In this document: one piece after another, positions 1 through 7,489 of the stretch
Layout of the letters: each line of letters opens with the position of its first letter
Position numbering within the stretch: the stretch's first letter is position 1
DNA from: Paraburkholderia sp. SOS3
GTDB lineage: Bacteria > Pseudomonadota > Gammaproteobacteria > Burkholderiales > Burkholderiaceae
Length of the DNA stretch: 64,000 bases
Direction of reading: 5' to 3'
NCBI RefSeq assembly: GCF_001922345.1
Contig: NZ_CP018811.1
Span: 992,001 to 1,056,000 of the forward strand
Program-made: the position numbers and the translations under genes
Notes under the pieces: generated by a model
Told to the model about the DNA's origin: nothing
What the model saw: the letters and a program-made list of their open reading frames with translations, nothing else
Databases searched by the model: none

Positions 1-12
1 GATAGGCTCCCG

Positions 13-2406
13 CTAAGCCAGGGTCTTGCCGCTTGCGCGTGCATCCTGGATGGCCTGCCACACGCGTTCTGGTGTGGCAGGCATGTCGATATGGGTGACG
101 CCGAATTCCGCGAGCGCATCGACGATCGCGTTGATCACGCAGCCGAGCGCCGGCGTCGTGCCGCCTTCGCCGCCCGCGCGCACGCCGAGCGGATTGGTCG
201 GCGACGGCGTTTCGCTGATCTCGGTGATGAAGTCGGGCAGGTCGGACGCGCGCGGAATTGCATAGTCCATAAACGAGCCCGATAGCAGCTGGCCGCTGCC
301 GTCTTCGTAATAGCAGCGCTCGTGCAGCGCCTGGCCGACGCCTTGCGCGATGCCGCCATGCGCCTGGCCGTGCAGAATCAGCGGATTGATCGCTTGCCCG
401 ACGTCGTCGACGGCGACGTAGTCGACGAGTTCGACCGTGCCCGTTTCGGCGTCGACCTCGACCTCGCAGACGTGGCTGCCGAACGGGTAGCCCGCGACCT
501 GCACGGTTTCGTCCGAGACGGCGGCGAGCGGGCCGCGCAGATCGTCGGGCAGGGCGCTGTCAGGGTTCGCTGCCGCAGCGGCAATGTCGAAGATGTCGAA
601 AGATTTCGATGTGCCGTCGCGGGTCGCCGCCGTGAAGCGGCCGTTTTCGAAGCGCACGGCTTCTTCTTCTTCGTGATCGCCGGGCTTCAGCAGATGCGCG
701 GCGATCCGCTTCGACCTCGTGAGCAGCGCCTCGCTCGCCTTGCCGATCACGATGCCTGCAAGGCGCATCGAGCGTCCCGACTGCGAGCCGCCGCCGGCCG
801 GCACGATATCCGTATCGCCAGTGATGATGCGCACCTGTTCGATCGGCACGTGGAACCATTCGGTGATCAGCTGCGCGAAGCTCGTTTCGTGTCCCTGGCC
901 GCTCGACAGCGTGCCGATCACCACGTCGACCGTTCCGCCTGGCTGAATCGTCACCTCGGCGCGTTCGCGCGGCATGCCCGACGTGATTTCGACATAGTTG
1001 GCGACAGCGATGCCGCGGTGCTTGCCGCGCTGGCGCGCCGCGGCGCGGCGCTGCGCGAACGTCTGCCATTTGCCGAGCTCGAGCGCGCGCTCCATCGTTT
1101 TCGGATAAGCGCCACTGTCGTACGTGAGGCCGAGCGGATTCGCGTACGGGAAACGATCGGGCTGAATCAGATTGCGACGCCGCAATTCGACGCGATCGAA
1201 GCCATGCTCGCGCGCGGCCATGTCGATAAGCCGCTCCATGACGAACATCGCCTCGGGCCGGCCCGCACTGCGATATGAATTCGTCGACGGCGTGTTGCTG
1301 TTGACCGCGCGCCCGCGAAAGCTCGCGCTCGGGATGTCGTAGACGCTGCTCATGAGGCCGATGCCCTTCGTCAGCGGAACGAACGAAACCGTATGCGCGC
1401 CGACGTTGCTGAGGTTCGAGCCGCGCAACGCGAGAAACCGGCCGTCCTTGTCGAGCGCGATTTCCGCTTCGACGTAGAGGTCGCGCCCCTGGTAGTCGCT
1501 CAGAAACGCCTCCTGGCGCTCGCAATTCCAGTGCACCGGACGTCCGACGCGTCGCGACGCCCATGCGATAACGGCGAATTCGGGGTAGAACGCATTGCGC
1601 GTGCCGAAATTGCCGCCTACGTCGCGCGCGACCACGCGCACCATCGGTTCGTCGATGCCGAGGATATGCGCGAGTTCGCGTTTCTGCCGCACCACGTTGC
1701 CGCTGCCCGCGAACAGCGTATAGCGCTGCGTTTGCGCGTCATAGCTGGCGGCTGCGGCGCGTGGTTCCATCGGCACGCCGGTTAGCCGCTGAATCCAGGT
1801 TTTGATCGACGTGACATGCGCGGCGTGCGCGAAGGCTGCGCTCGTCGCTTCGGCATCGCCGAGTTGCGCATCGAGCGCAACATTCGCGTGTTCGTTCCAT
1901 ACGCGGGGCGCATCGGGCGCGGCGGCCGCGAGGGTGCCGGTAACGGACGGCAGCGCTTCGTATTCGACGTTGACAAGCTCGGCCGCATCTTTCGCGATCG
2001 CCACCGTCTCGGCGACGACGACGGCCACGGCCTCGCCGACAAAGCGCGCGCGATCGGGCGGCAGCGGCAGATGCGGCGAAATGAACTTCTCCGACCCGTC
2101 GGTGTTGGTGAGCTTGACGTCGGCGTGATGCCCGAGCACGGGACGGTGCGGCAGCGACTTGAGCCCATCGGCCTCGACATCTTTGCCCGTCAGCACCGCG
2201 ATCACGCCTTCCAGCGCGAGCGCCGCCGACGCATCGATCGAGACGATCGTCGCATGCGCATGCGGCGATCGAATGAAATAGGCATGTGCCTCGCCGGACA
2301 GATGGAAGTCGTTGCTGAAGCAACCTTGACCCTGGATCAGACGCAGGTCTTCGCGGCGCGGCACCGGTTGTCCGATGCCGTTATGAACGGATGGCGACTT
2401 GCTCAA
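13..2406 (-). CDS. Molybdenum hydroxylase large (MoCo-binding) subunit, xanthine dehydrogenase/CoxL family
   Basis: This 797-residue protein is the catalytic subunit of a molybdenum hydroxylase that should hydroxylate an aromatic or N-heteroaromatic ring, or oxidise an aldehyde, using water. Family features are visible: the early VGEAVAVVVAE segment, VGGNFG near residue 265, YRSAGRPEA near residue 380, a cofactor-binding GGGSQSGR near residue 545 and a C-terminal GVRAGGEGG that carries the usual catalytic Glu. The Cys-containing AYRCSFR loop of true CO dehydrogenase is absent, so I do not call it CoxL. The start is TTG in a TTGA overlap with the stop of the upstream transporter gene, with GGAG six bases before it. 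Its FAD and iron-sulfur partners lie about 3 kb away in a different operon. The substrate is unknown. Confidence 0.9.
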   Translation of the reverse strand: MSKSPSVHNGIGQPVPRREDLRLIQGQGCFSNDFHLSGEAHAYFIRSPHAHATIVSIDASAALALEGVIAVLTGKDVEADGLKSLPHRPVLGHHADVKLTNTDGSEKFISPHLPLPPDRARFVGEAVAVVVAETVAIAKDAAELVNVEYEALPSVTGTLAAAAPDAPRVWNEHANVALDAQLGDAEATSAAFAHAAHVTSIKTWIQRLTGVPMEPRAAAASYDAQTQRYTLFAGSGNVVRQKRELAHILGIDEPMVRVVARDVGGNFGTRNAFYPEFAVIAWASRRVGRPVHWNCERQEAFLSDYQGRDLYVEAEIALDKDGRFLALRGSNLSNVGAHTVSFVPLTKGIGLMSSVYDIPSASFRGRAVNSNTPSTNSYRSAGRPEAMFVMERLIDMAAREHGFDRVELRRRNLIQPDRFPYANPLGLTYDSGAYPKTMERALELGKWQTFAQRRAAARQRGKHRGIAVANYVEITSGMPRERAEVTIQPGGTVDVVIGTLSSGQGHETSFAQLITEWFHVPIEQVRIITGDTDIVPAGGGSQSGRSMRLAGIVIGKASEALLTRSKRIAAHLLKPGDHEEEEAVRFENGRFTAATRDGTSKSFDIFDIAAAAANPDSALPDDLRGPLAAVSDETVQVAGYPFGSHVCEVEVDAETGTVELVDYVAVDDVGQAINPLILHGQAHGGIAQGVGQALHERCYYEDGSGQLLSGSFMDYAIPRASDLPDFITEISETPSPTNPLGVRAGGEGGTTPALGCVINAIVDALAEFGVTHIDMPATPERVWQAIQDARASGKTLA

Positions 2407-3779
2407 GACACACTCCGGCTGGTCTGGACATGCGCGTCCTGGCGCGTGCTCGGCGGTTGCCGGCTACGCATCATCAGCAGCACCGCGACCATCGCGAACA
2501 GCATCGGCGCGGCGGCGCAGTAGAAGATCGTTGCGAGCGGCCAGTGCCGGGCGATCATCAGGCCGCCGGCGAACGGGCCAACCACCGACAGCAGCCGCGC
2601 CACACCGAATGCCCAGCTCGAGCCGGTTGCACGGATACGCGTCGGATAAAGCGTGGCGGACAGTGCGCCGAGCGTCATCTGCGAGCCGATCACGGCGAAG
2701 CCGCCCATAAAAATCGTGACCATCAGGCCTGCTTGCGAGGTGCCCGCCTGGCTGATCGCCGCTATCCCGACGCAGCCCAACGCGAAGACGGCGGCAAGCA
2801 CCTTGTAGTAGCCGAACCGGTCGGCGAACAGACCCATCAGCGCAATGCCGATAAAGCCGCCGAATTGCAGCATCGTGGCCGTGCGCAGCGCTTGCGGAAC
2901 CGGCAAGCCGGTTTGTATGACGAGCGTGGGCAGCCAGTTGTTCATGAAGTTCAGCACGACGAGATTCATGAACAGACACGTCCACAGCAACAGCGTGATA
3001 CGCGTGCGGTTCTCGGTGAAGAGTTCGCGCACATGCGAGAACGTGCCGTGCTTGCCGGTGTCGCGGCCCGTGGTCAGCATCATGAAACGAGCGTCGGCGG
3101 GGAAGCTCAGCGACGGTGCGATCTTGCGCAGGACTGCCGCGATACGCACGTTGTCGTGCCGCAAGGTGAGGAAGCGGATCGATTCGGGCATCCACAGCAT
3201 CAGCGCCACGCCGAGCAGCAGCGGCAGCACGGCGCCGACGTAGAACACCGAGGTCCAGCCGTAGCGCGGCACGATATGAACGGACAGGAAGCCACCCGAT
3301 GCCGCGCCGACGGCGTAGCCGCAGGTCATCATCGTGACCATCTTCGCGCGGTGCCTGAGCGGCGCGTATTCGTTGCACAGCACGACGACGAGCGGAATCA
3401 CGGCGCCGAGCACGAGACCGATGAAAAAGCGCAATACGGTGAGCTCGGTGATCGACGTAGCCTGCGCGAGCAGCAGGGAAATCAGGGCGAAACACAGCAC
3501 TGTGAAGAGCAAGGTTTTCACGCGGCCGAAGCGATCGCCGAACGGGCCGATCAGAATGCTGCCGAGGCCAACGCCGAATACGCCGGCGCTGAACACCGGG
3601 CCTAGCGCGCCGGCGCTCAAATGCCATGCCGATTTCAGCGCGGGCGCTACATAGCCAATCATCTGGTTGTCGAAGCCGTCGAGCATCAGCGTGATCGCGC
3701 CCAGTATCGCAACGCGTATTTGCAGCCAGCTGATTTTGTGACTATCGATTATTTCGACGACGTTGATCGGTTCAGCCAT
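2403..3779 (-). CDS. MFS transporter, aromatic acid:H+ symporter (AAHS) type
   Basis: A 458-residue, 12-helix major facilitator. The first helix carries LMLDGFDNQMIGYVAPAL, the DGxD signature of benzoate/4-hydroxybenzoate permeases such as BenK and PcaK. The likely role is proton-coupled uptake of the compound degraded by the surrounding enzymes. The start at 3779 is chosen over an in-frame ATG 30 bases upstream because AAGGAG lies eight bases before it. It is the first gene of a two-gene operon with the molybdenum hydroxylase large subunit and overlaps it by four bases. The operon is transcribed from the promoter with tandem operators just upstream. Confidence 0.88.
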   Translation of the reverse strand: MAEPINVVEIIDSHKISWLQIRVAILGAITLMLDGFDNQMIGYVAPALKSAWHLSAGALGPVFSAGVFGVGLGSILIGPFGDRFGRVKTLLFTVLCFALISLLLAQATSITELTVLRFFIGLVLGAVIPLVVVLCNEYAPLRHRAKMVTMMTCGYAVGAASGGFLSVHIVPRYGWTSVFYVGAVLPLLLGVALMLWMPESIRFLTLRHDNVRIAAVLRKIAPSLSFPADARFMMLTTGRDTGKHGTFSHVRELFTENRTRITLLLWTCLFMNLVVLNFMNNWLPTLVIQTGLPVPQALRTATMLQFGGFIGIALMGLFADRFGYYKVLAAVFALGCVGIAAISQAGTSQAGLMVTIFMGGFAVIGSQMTLGALSATLYPTRIRATGSSWAFGVARLLSVVGPFAGGLMIARHWPLATIFYCAAAPMLFAMVAVLLMMRSRQPPSTRQDAHVQTSRSVS

Positions 3780-3930
3780 GCCGTGTCTCCTTGCGCTGCA
3801 TCGTTGCATGCGCTTTTATCGGCTTGTTTTCCTATGCTGCGGATATCGGACGGCGAGCAAACTCGCCGTCGCGCTGCCGCGTCACCCATCGCGCTGCCGC
3901 GTCAGCACCGCAGTCTACCTTGCATCTGCA

Positions 3931-3992
3931 ATTCGCTAAGCGAAATATGATGCGCATTGCGAATTTTAAGTTCGACGCGATGGAACTGTCAA
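3931..3992 (-). promoter_or_regulatory. Promoter and tandem operators of the MFS/Mo-hydroxylase operon
   Basis: On the minus strand TTGACA (3987-3992) is followed after 18 bases by TAAAAT (3963-3968). Two 15-bp palindromic sites lie over and downstream of the -10 box: ATGCGC-ATT-GCGAAT (3950-3964) and ATTCGC-TAA-GCGAAA (3931-3945). Their centres are 19 bp apart. The same arrangement occurs at four other promoters here, so repression by the local IclR protein is inferred. Confidence 0.7.
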
Positions 3993-4002
3993 TGTGAAAA
4001 GC

Positions 4003-4016
4003 CCCTTGCGCAAGGG
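4003..4016. promoter_or_regulatory. 14-bp perfect palindrome between divergent promoters
   Basis: CCCTTGCGCAAGGG is a perfect 14-bp palindrome. It lies between the minus-strand -35 box (3987-3992) and the plus-strand -35 box (4085-4090). It differs from the ATTYGC-type operators and could bind a second regulator. Its function is not established. Confidence 0.35.
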
Positions 4017-4084
4017 CAGACTGCGGTTCGCAGGCTGTTCTGGATGCGTTTTACAGGCCTTTTCAGCGCACGGACGGCATTCCG

Positions 4085-4167
4085 TTGACAGTACAACGGG
4101 CTGCGCCGTACTATTTGCTATGCGTTTTAGTATTTGCTGTGCAAATTACAAGTGGCGCTTTGCGAAT
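4085..4167 (+). promoter_or_regulatory. Promoter and operators of the aldolase/dienelactone hydrolase operon
   Basis: TTGACA (4085-4090), 18 bases, then TACTAT (4109-4114). Three operator-like 15-mers follow: ATTTGC-TAT-GCGTTT (4113-4127), ATTTGC-TGT-GCAAAT (4132-4146) and the weaker TGGCGC-TTT-GCGAAT (4153-4167). The first two are 19 bp centre to centre. The -35 box also lies inside an inverted repeat, CCGTTG-N6-CAACGG (4082-4099). Confidence 0.7.
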
Positions 4168-4182
4168 TATTGGAGACGATCG

Positions 4183-4965
4183 ATGAATGTGCTGGACGCG
4201 GCGATACAGGACCTGGTGATGGCGAATCACATCCTCGCCAATGAAAACATCGTGGATGCTTACGGTCATGTCAGTGTCCGTCATCCGGAGAACCCGCAGC
4301 GCTTCCTGCTGTCCTGTTCGCGCAGTCCGGAATTCGTCGCGGCCGACGACATTCTCGAATTCGGCTTCGACGGCGAACCGGTCGTACCCGGCGGAAAGAA
4401 GCCGTATCTCGAGCGCTTCATTCACGCGGGCGTCTATGCGGCGCGGCCCGATGTGAATGCGGTCATCCATAGCCATGCGGCGGACGTCCTGCCTTTCACG
4501 ATCAGCACACGGCCGCTGCAGGCGGTGCTCAACACGGCGTCGGGCATCGGCGAGCACGTGCCGGTGTGGGATATTCGCGATCATTTCGGCGATACGAATA
4601 TTCTCGTGGAGAGCATCGCGCAAGCGGACGACCTCGCACGCACACTGGCCGGCAACAGCGTCACGCTGATGCGCGGGCACGGCTTCACGGCTGTCGGGCG
4701 CACCTTGATCGAAGCGGTGAAGTCGGCAATCTATCTTCCGCTCAATGCGCGCGTGATGATGGCGGCGCTGAGCCTCGGCGGCGATATCAAACCGCTGTCG
4801 CCGGGCGAGATCGCGATTCGCCATAAGACGCCAATCGATTCGCCGGCCTATACGCGAGCGTGGGAATACTGGACCAATCGCGTCAAGCTGTCCCGCGTGG
4901 GCAACTGCAGTTGCTGCGGGGGCGAACAGGCGCAGCACGATGCGGACAACGCGCGAGGTAAATAA
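4183..4965 (+). CDS. Class II aldolase/adducin family protein
   Basis: A 260-residue cytosolic protein of the zinc-dependent class II aldolase/epimerase family. It carries the metal-binding HSHAAD motif near residue 103 and RGHGFTAVG near residue 165, both usual in this fold. Members act as aldolases, epimerases or decarboxylases on small hydroxy acids, so a late step on a ring-cleavage product is plausible but unproven. The start at 4183 follows GGAGACGATCG; an upstream in-frame ATG would run through the promoter and operators. The C-terminus has a CSCCGGE cysteine cluster. It is co-transcribed with the dienelactone hydrolase gene three bases downstream. Confidence 0.8.
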   Translation: MNVLDAAIQDLVMANHILANENIVDAYGHVSVRHPENPQRFLLSCSRSPEFVAADDILEFGFDGEPVVPGGKKPYLERFIHAGVYAARPDVNAVIHSHAADVLPFTISTRPLQAVLNTASGIGEHVPVWDIRDHFGDTNILVESIAQADDLARTLAGNSVTLMRGHGFTAVGRTLIEAVKSAIYLPLNARVMMAALSLGGDIKPLSPGEIAIRHKTPIDSPAYTRAWEYWTNRVKLSRVGNCSCCGGEQAQHDADNARGK

Positions 4966-4968
4966 GCG

Positions 4969-5703
4969 ATGCAGACGGAATGGATTGATCTGCCTGATGC
5001 CGATCATTTCGGCGCAGACAGCTTCGGCATGCAGGCGTACCGCATCGCTCCCGCGGGCGCTACCACCGCGCCGACGGTCATCGTGCTGCATGAAATTTTC
5101 GGCGTGAACGCTGCGATGCGCGACGTCGCCGGCATGCTCGCGCGCGAAGGCTTCGAGGTTCTGATGCCGGACCTGTTCTGGCGCGTCGAGCCGCGCATTT
5201 CGCTCGGCTATGCCGAGCCGGACCGCACGCGGGCGGGTGAACTCATGCGCGGCTACGACACCGATCTCGGACTTGCCGATATCGGCCGGCTTGTCGCGTG
5301 GGTCAAACAGCGTTCCGGCGAGCAGCATCGGATCGCGGCAATCGGGTTTTGCATCGGCGGCAAACTTGCGACGCTGCTTGGCGCAAGAGGCGAGATCGAC
5401 GGCGGCGTGTCGTTTTACGGCGTGCAGTTGAGCGATTACGTCGATGAGATCGCGAAGGCGCAATCGCGTCTGCTGCTGCATTTCGGCGGGCAGGATGCGC
5501 AGATACCGGTAACGCTCGTCGAGCGGATCGAAGCGGCGTCGCGGCCGAATCCGCGCGTCGATGTTCGCCTTTATCCGGAGGCGAAACATGGTTTCTTCAA
5601 TCCGTCGCGCACCGATAGACATCATGCGGATGCCGCCTCAGAAGCCGGCGCGCGCACTTTGGCGATGTTGCACGAAGTGCTGGGTTCGTCGGCAGCAAGC
5701 TGA
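4969..5703 (+). CDS. Dienelactone hydrolase family protein
   Basis: A 244-residue alpha/beta hydrolase of the carboxymethylenebutenolidase family, about the usual length. The catalytic triad is visible: nucleophilic Cys in GFCIGG near residue 127, Asp in GGQDAQIP near residue 177, and His in KHGFFN near residue 208. Family members hydrolyse dienelactones formed during (chloro)aromatic degradation. It follows the aldolase gene by three bases. It probably handles a lactone intermediate of the same pathway, but the substrate cannot be read from sequence. Confidence 0.85.
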   Translation: MQTEWIDLPDADHFGADSFGMQAYRIAPAGATTAPTVIVLHEIFGVNAAMRDVAGMLAREGFEVLMPDLFWRVEPRISLGYAEPDRTRAGELMRGYDTDLGLADIGRLVAWVKQRSGEQHRIAAIGFCIGGKLATLLGARGEIDGGVSFYGVQLSDYVDEIAKAQSRLLLHFGGQDAQIPVTLVERIEAASRPNPRVDVRLYPEAKHGFFNPSRTDRHHADAASEAGARTLAMLHEVLGSSAAS

Positions 5704-5713
5704 CTACCGGTTA

Positions 5714-5745
5714 CGCGGCGCGGCATTGCACGGCGCCGCGCCGCG
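5714..5745. terminator. Bidirectional terminator-like hairpin
   Basis: Between convergent genes there is a perfect 11-bp inverted repeat, CGCGGCGCGGC with its complement, around a 10-base loop. There is no clear T-run on either strand, so factor-independent termination is only inferred from position and stem strength. Confidence 0.5.
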
Positions 5746-5756
5746 ATGAAATTACC

Positions 5757-6554
5757 TCAGGCGTTGGCGATATCGACGGCACGCCGTGCGATCACGCCAA
5801 CGAGATGCGCACGATACGCGGCACCGGCGTGAATGTCGCTGTTCATCAAGTCGACCGGCGTTTCGATGCCATCGAGTGCGGACGAGTTGAACGACCGCTC
5901 GAGCGCTTCCTCGAACGCCCGGTGGCGAAACACCCCATCCTGCGCGGCGCCGGTCACCGCCAGACGCACGCGCCCGGCCGTCTTTGCGACGAACACGCCG
6001 ACCATCGCATAGCGTGACGCCGGGTTCGGAAATTTCACATACGCGGCGCGCTCGGCAACCGGCACCCTTACTTCCGTGATCAGTTCGCCCGGCTCGAGCG
6101 CCGTCGCGAACATCCCCTGAAAATAGTCGTCGGCGGCGATATCGCGCCGATCGGTTCTGAGCGTCGCGCCGAGCGCGAGCGCGGCCGACGGATAGCATGC
6201 GGACGGATCGTTATTGGCCAGCGATCCGCCGATCGTGCCGCGATACCGGACCTGACGGTCGCCGATATGGCCTGCGAGCCATGCAAGTGCCGGAATCGCC
6301 TCCCGCACGACTGGAGACGCCGCCACCGCACCATGCGGCGTCATGGCGCCGATCGCGAGCGTGTCGTCTTCACGGCGGATCGAGGCGAGACCCAAACCGC
6401 TCAGATCGACCACGACCGACGGCTGCCCGAAACGCTGCTTCAACACGGGGATATAGGTCATGCCGCCTGCGAGCGCTTTCGCGGCATCGTCGTTCGCCAG
6501 CGTGTTGACCGCATCTTCAATCGCGGTGGGCTTTACATATTCGAAGTCGTACAT
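5757..6554 (-). CDS. Molybdenum hydroxylase FAD-binding (medium) subunit, CoxM family
   Basis: A 265-residue FAD-binding subunit that passes electrons from the iron-sulfur subunit to an acceptor. The N-terminal AGGMTYIPVLKQR segment and TIGGSLANNDPSACYP near residue 110 are the flavin-binding motifs of the FAD_binding_5/CO dehydrogenase medium-chain family. The C-terminal third fits the CO dehydrogenase flavoprotein C-terminal domain. It starts 12 bases after the stop of the 2Fe-2S subunit gene and ends the operon. Its catalytic partner is the large subunit encoded in the separate operon at 13-2406. Confidence 0.9.
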   Translation of the reverse strand: MYDFEYVKPTAIEDAVNTLANDDAAKALAGGMTYIPVLKQRFGQPSVVVDLSGLGLASIRREDDTLAIGAMTPHGAVAASPVVREAIPALAWLAGHIGDRQVRYRGTIGGSLANNDPSACYPSAALALGATLRTDRRDIAADDYFQGMFATALEPGELITEVRVPVAERAAYVKFPNPASRYAMVGVFVAKTAGRVRLAVTGAAQDGVFRHRAFEEALERSFNSSALDGIETPVDLMNSDIHAGAAYRAHLVGVIARRAVDIANA

Positions 6555-6566
6555 CCGGGCCTCCGG

Positions 6567-7061
6567 CTATTGCGCTGCAGGCGCGGTATCGGCCTGCATC
6601 AGCGGCCACGCCGCTTCGATCGCACGCACGATGTTGTGATAGCCGGTACAGCGGCACAGATTGCCCTCCATCGCATGGCGGATCTGCTCCGACGTGAGTC
6701 CTTCCGGGTGCGTTTCGACGAGGTTGATCGCGCTCATCATCATGCCCGGCGTGCAATAGCCGCACTGCAGCGCGTGATGCCGGCGAAACATGTCCTGCAT
6801 CGGATGCAACGTGCCGTCGGGCGCGGTGAGCCCTTCGATGGTTCTGACTGTGGCGCCGTCGGCCTGAATGGCGAGGAACGTGCACGACTTGACCGATTGG
6901 CCGTCGACTTCCACGACGCAGCAGCCGCACTGGCTCGTATCGCATCCGACATGCGTGCCGGTCAGCCCCAGCTTGTCGCGCAGCAACTCGACCAGCAGAG
7001 TTCTGCCTTCTACCTCAGCCGACGATGGCTGCCCGTTCACCGTTAGCGTAATTCGACGCAT
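6567..7061 (-). CDS. Molybdenum hydroxylase 2Fe-2S subunit, CoxS family
   Basis: A 164-residue iron-sulfur subunit with two [2Fe-2S] clusters. The plant-type cluster is in CDTSQCGCC plus a downstream Cys (residues about 44-64). The second is in CGYCTPGM and NLCRCTGY in the C-terminal half. The start at 7061 has GGAGGAG six bases before it, while longer in-frame starts would cross the promoter. It is first in the CoxS-CoxM type operon. Together with the FAD subunit and the distant large subunit it completes a three-subunit molybdenum hydroxylase. Confidence 0.92.
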   Translation of the reverse strand: MRRITLTVNGQPSSAEVEGRTLLVELLRDKLGLTGTHVGCDTSQCGCCVVEVDGQSVKSCTFLAIQADGATVRTIEGLTAPDGTLHPMQDMFRRHHALQCGYCTPGMMMSAINLVETHPEGLTSEQIRHAMEGNLCRCTGYHNIVRAIEAAWPLMQADTAPAAQ

Positions 7062-7179
7062 GTGTGTGCTCCTCCAGAGTGCGACGCGATGTAGGCGAAC
7101 CGCGGAACCGAGCCGCGCAGCGGAACTGCGGAGCCGGACTGCGGGGGCATGGCCCGCGATAGCCCCTCGCATCGCTTTA

Positions 7180-7241
7180 ATTTGCAAAGCGGATAACAAA
7201 ACGCATAGCAAATAGTAGTGGCTCGCGGACGCGACTGTCAA
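7180..7241 (-). promoter_or_regulatory. Promoter and tandem operators of the 2Fe-2S/FAD subunit operon
   Basis: On the minus strand TTGACA (7236-7241) and TACTAT (7212-7217) are 18 bases apart, the same -10 hexamer and spacing as the aldolase promoter. Written on the plus strand, the operators are AAACGC-ATA-GCAAAT (7199-7213) and ATTTGC-AAA-GCGGAT (7180-7194), centres 19 bp apart. This region and the aldolase promoter look like copies of one module. Confidence 0.7.
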
Positions 7242-7290
7242 TCGATACGCAGCAGCGAGCCCGCGCCTCGCCGGCGCCGCCTGCAACAAG

Positions 7291-7348
7291 TTGACAACGC
7301 AATGACTCGACCATAAACTGTCTGCGAATCGATATTCGCATTGCGAAT
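7291..7348 (+). promoter_or_regulatory. Promoter and tandem operators of the FAD hydroxylase operon
   Basis: TTGACA (7291-7296), 17 bases, TAAACT (7314-7319). A weak operator AAACTG-TCT-GCGAAT (7315-7329) overlaps the -10 box. The best copy in the window, ATTCGC-ATT-GCGAAT (7334-7348), lies 19 bp further on. The ATG at 7490 is about 140 bases downstream, leaving a long untranslated leader in which I see no other element. Confidence 0.65.
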
Positions 7349-7489
7349 AATCTCAGGGATGGACGGAGGCAGAGCGAGCGATCGGCGGTGCTCTCACCAT
7401 GTTTTCATTTAGTAAGGATCGCCAGGTGCACGGGGCGTTTGCCTCTCGCGCAGGACGCGAAGCCGATGCATTGAGAAAATCAAATTCAT

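Noticed and set aside
322..1278. A 318-codon plus-strand frame
   Set aside because: It lies opposite the molybdenum hydroxylase large subunit with no ribosome site or recognisable domain.
13..7061. Carbon monoxide dehydrogenase
   Set aside because: Subunits look like CoxL/M/S, but the Cys-containing active-site loop of true CO dehydrogenase is missing and the context is aromatic degradation.
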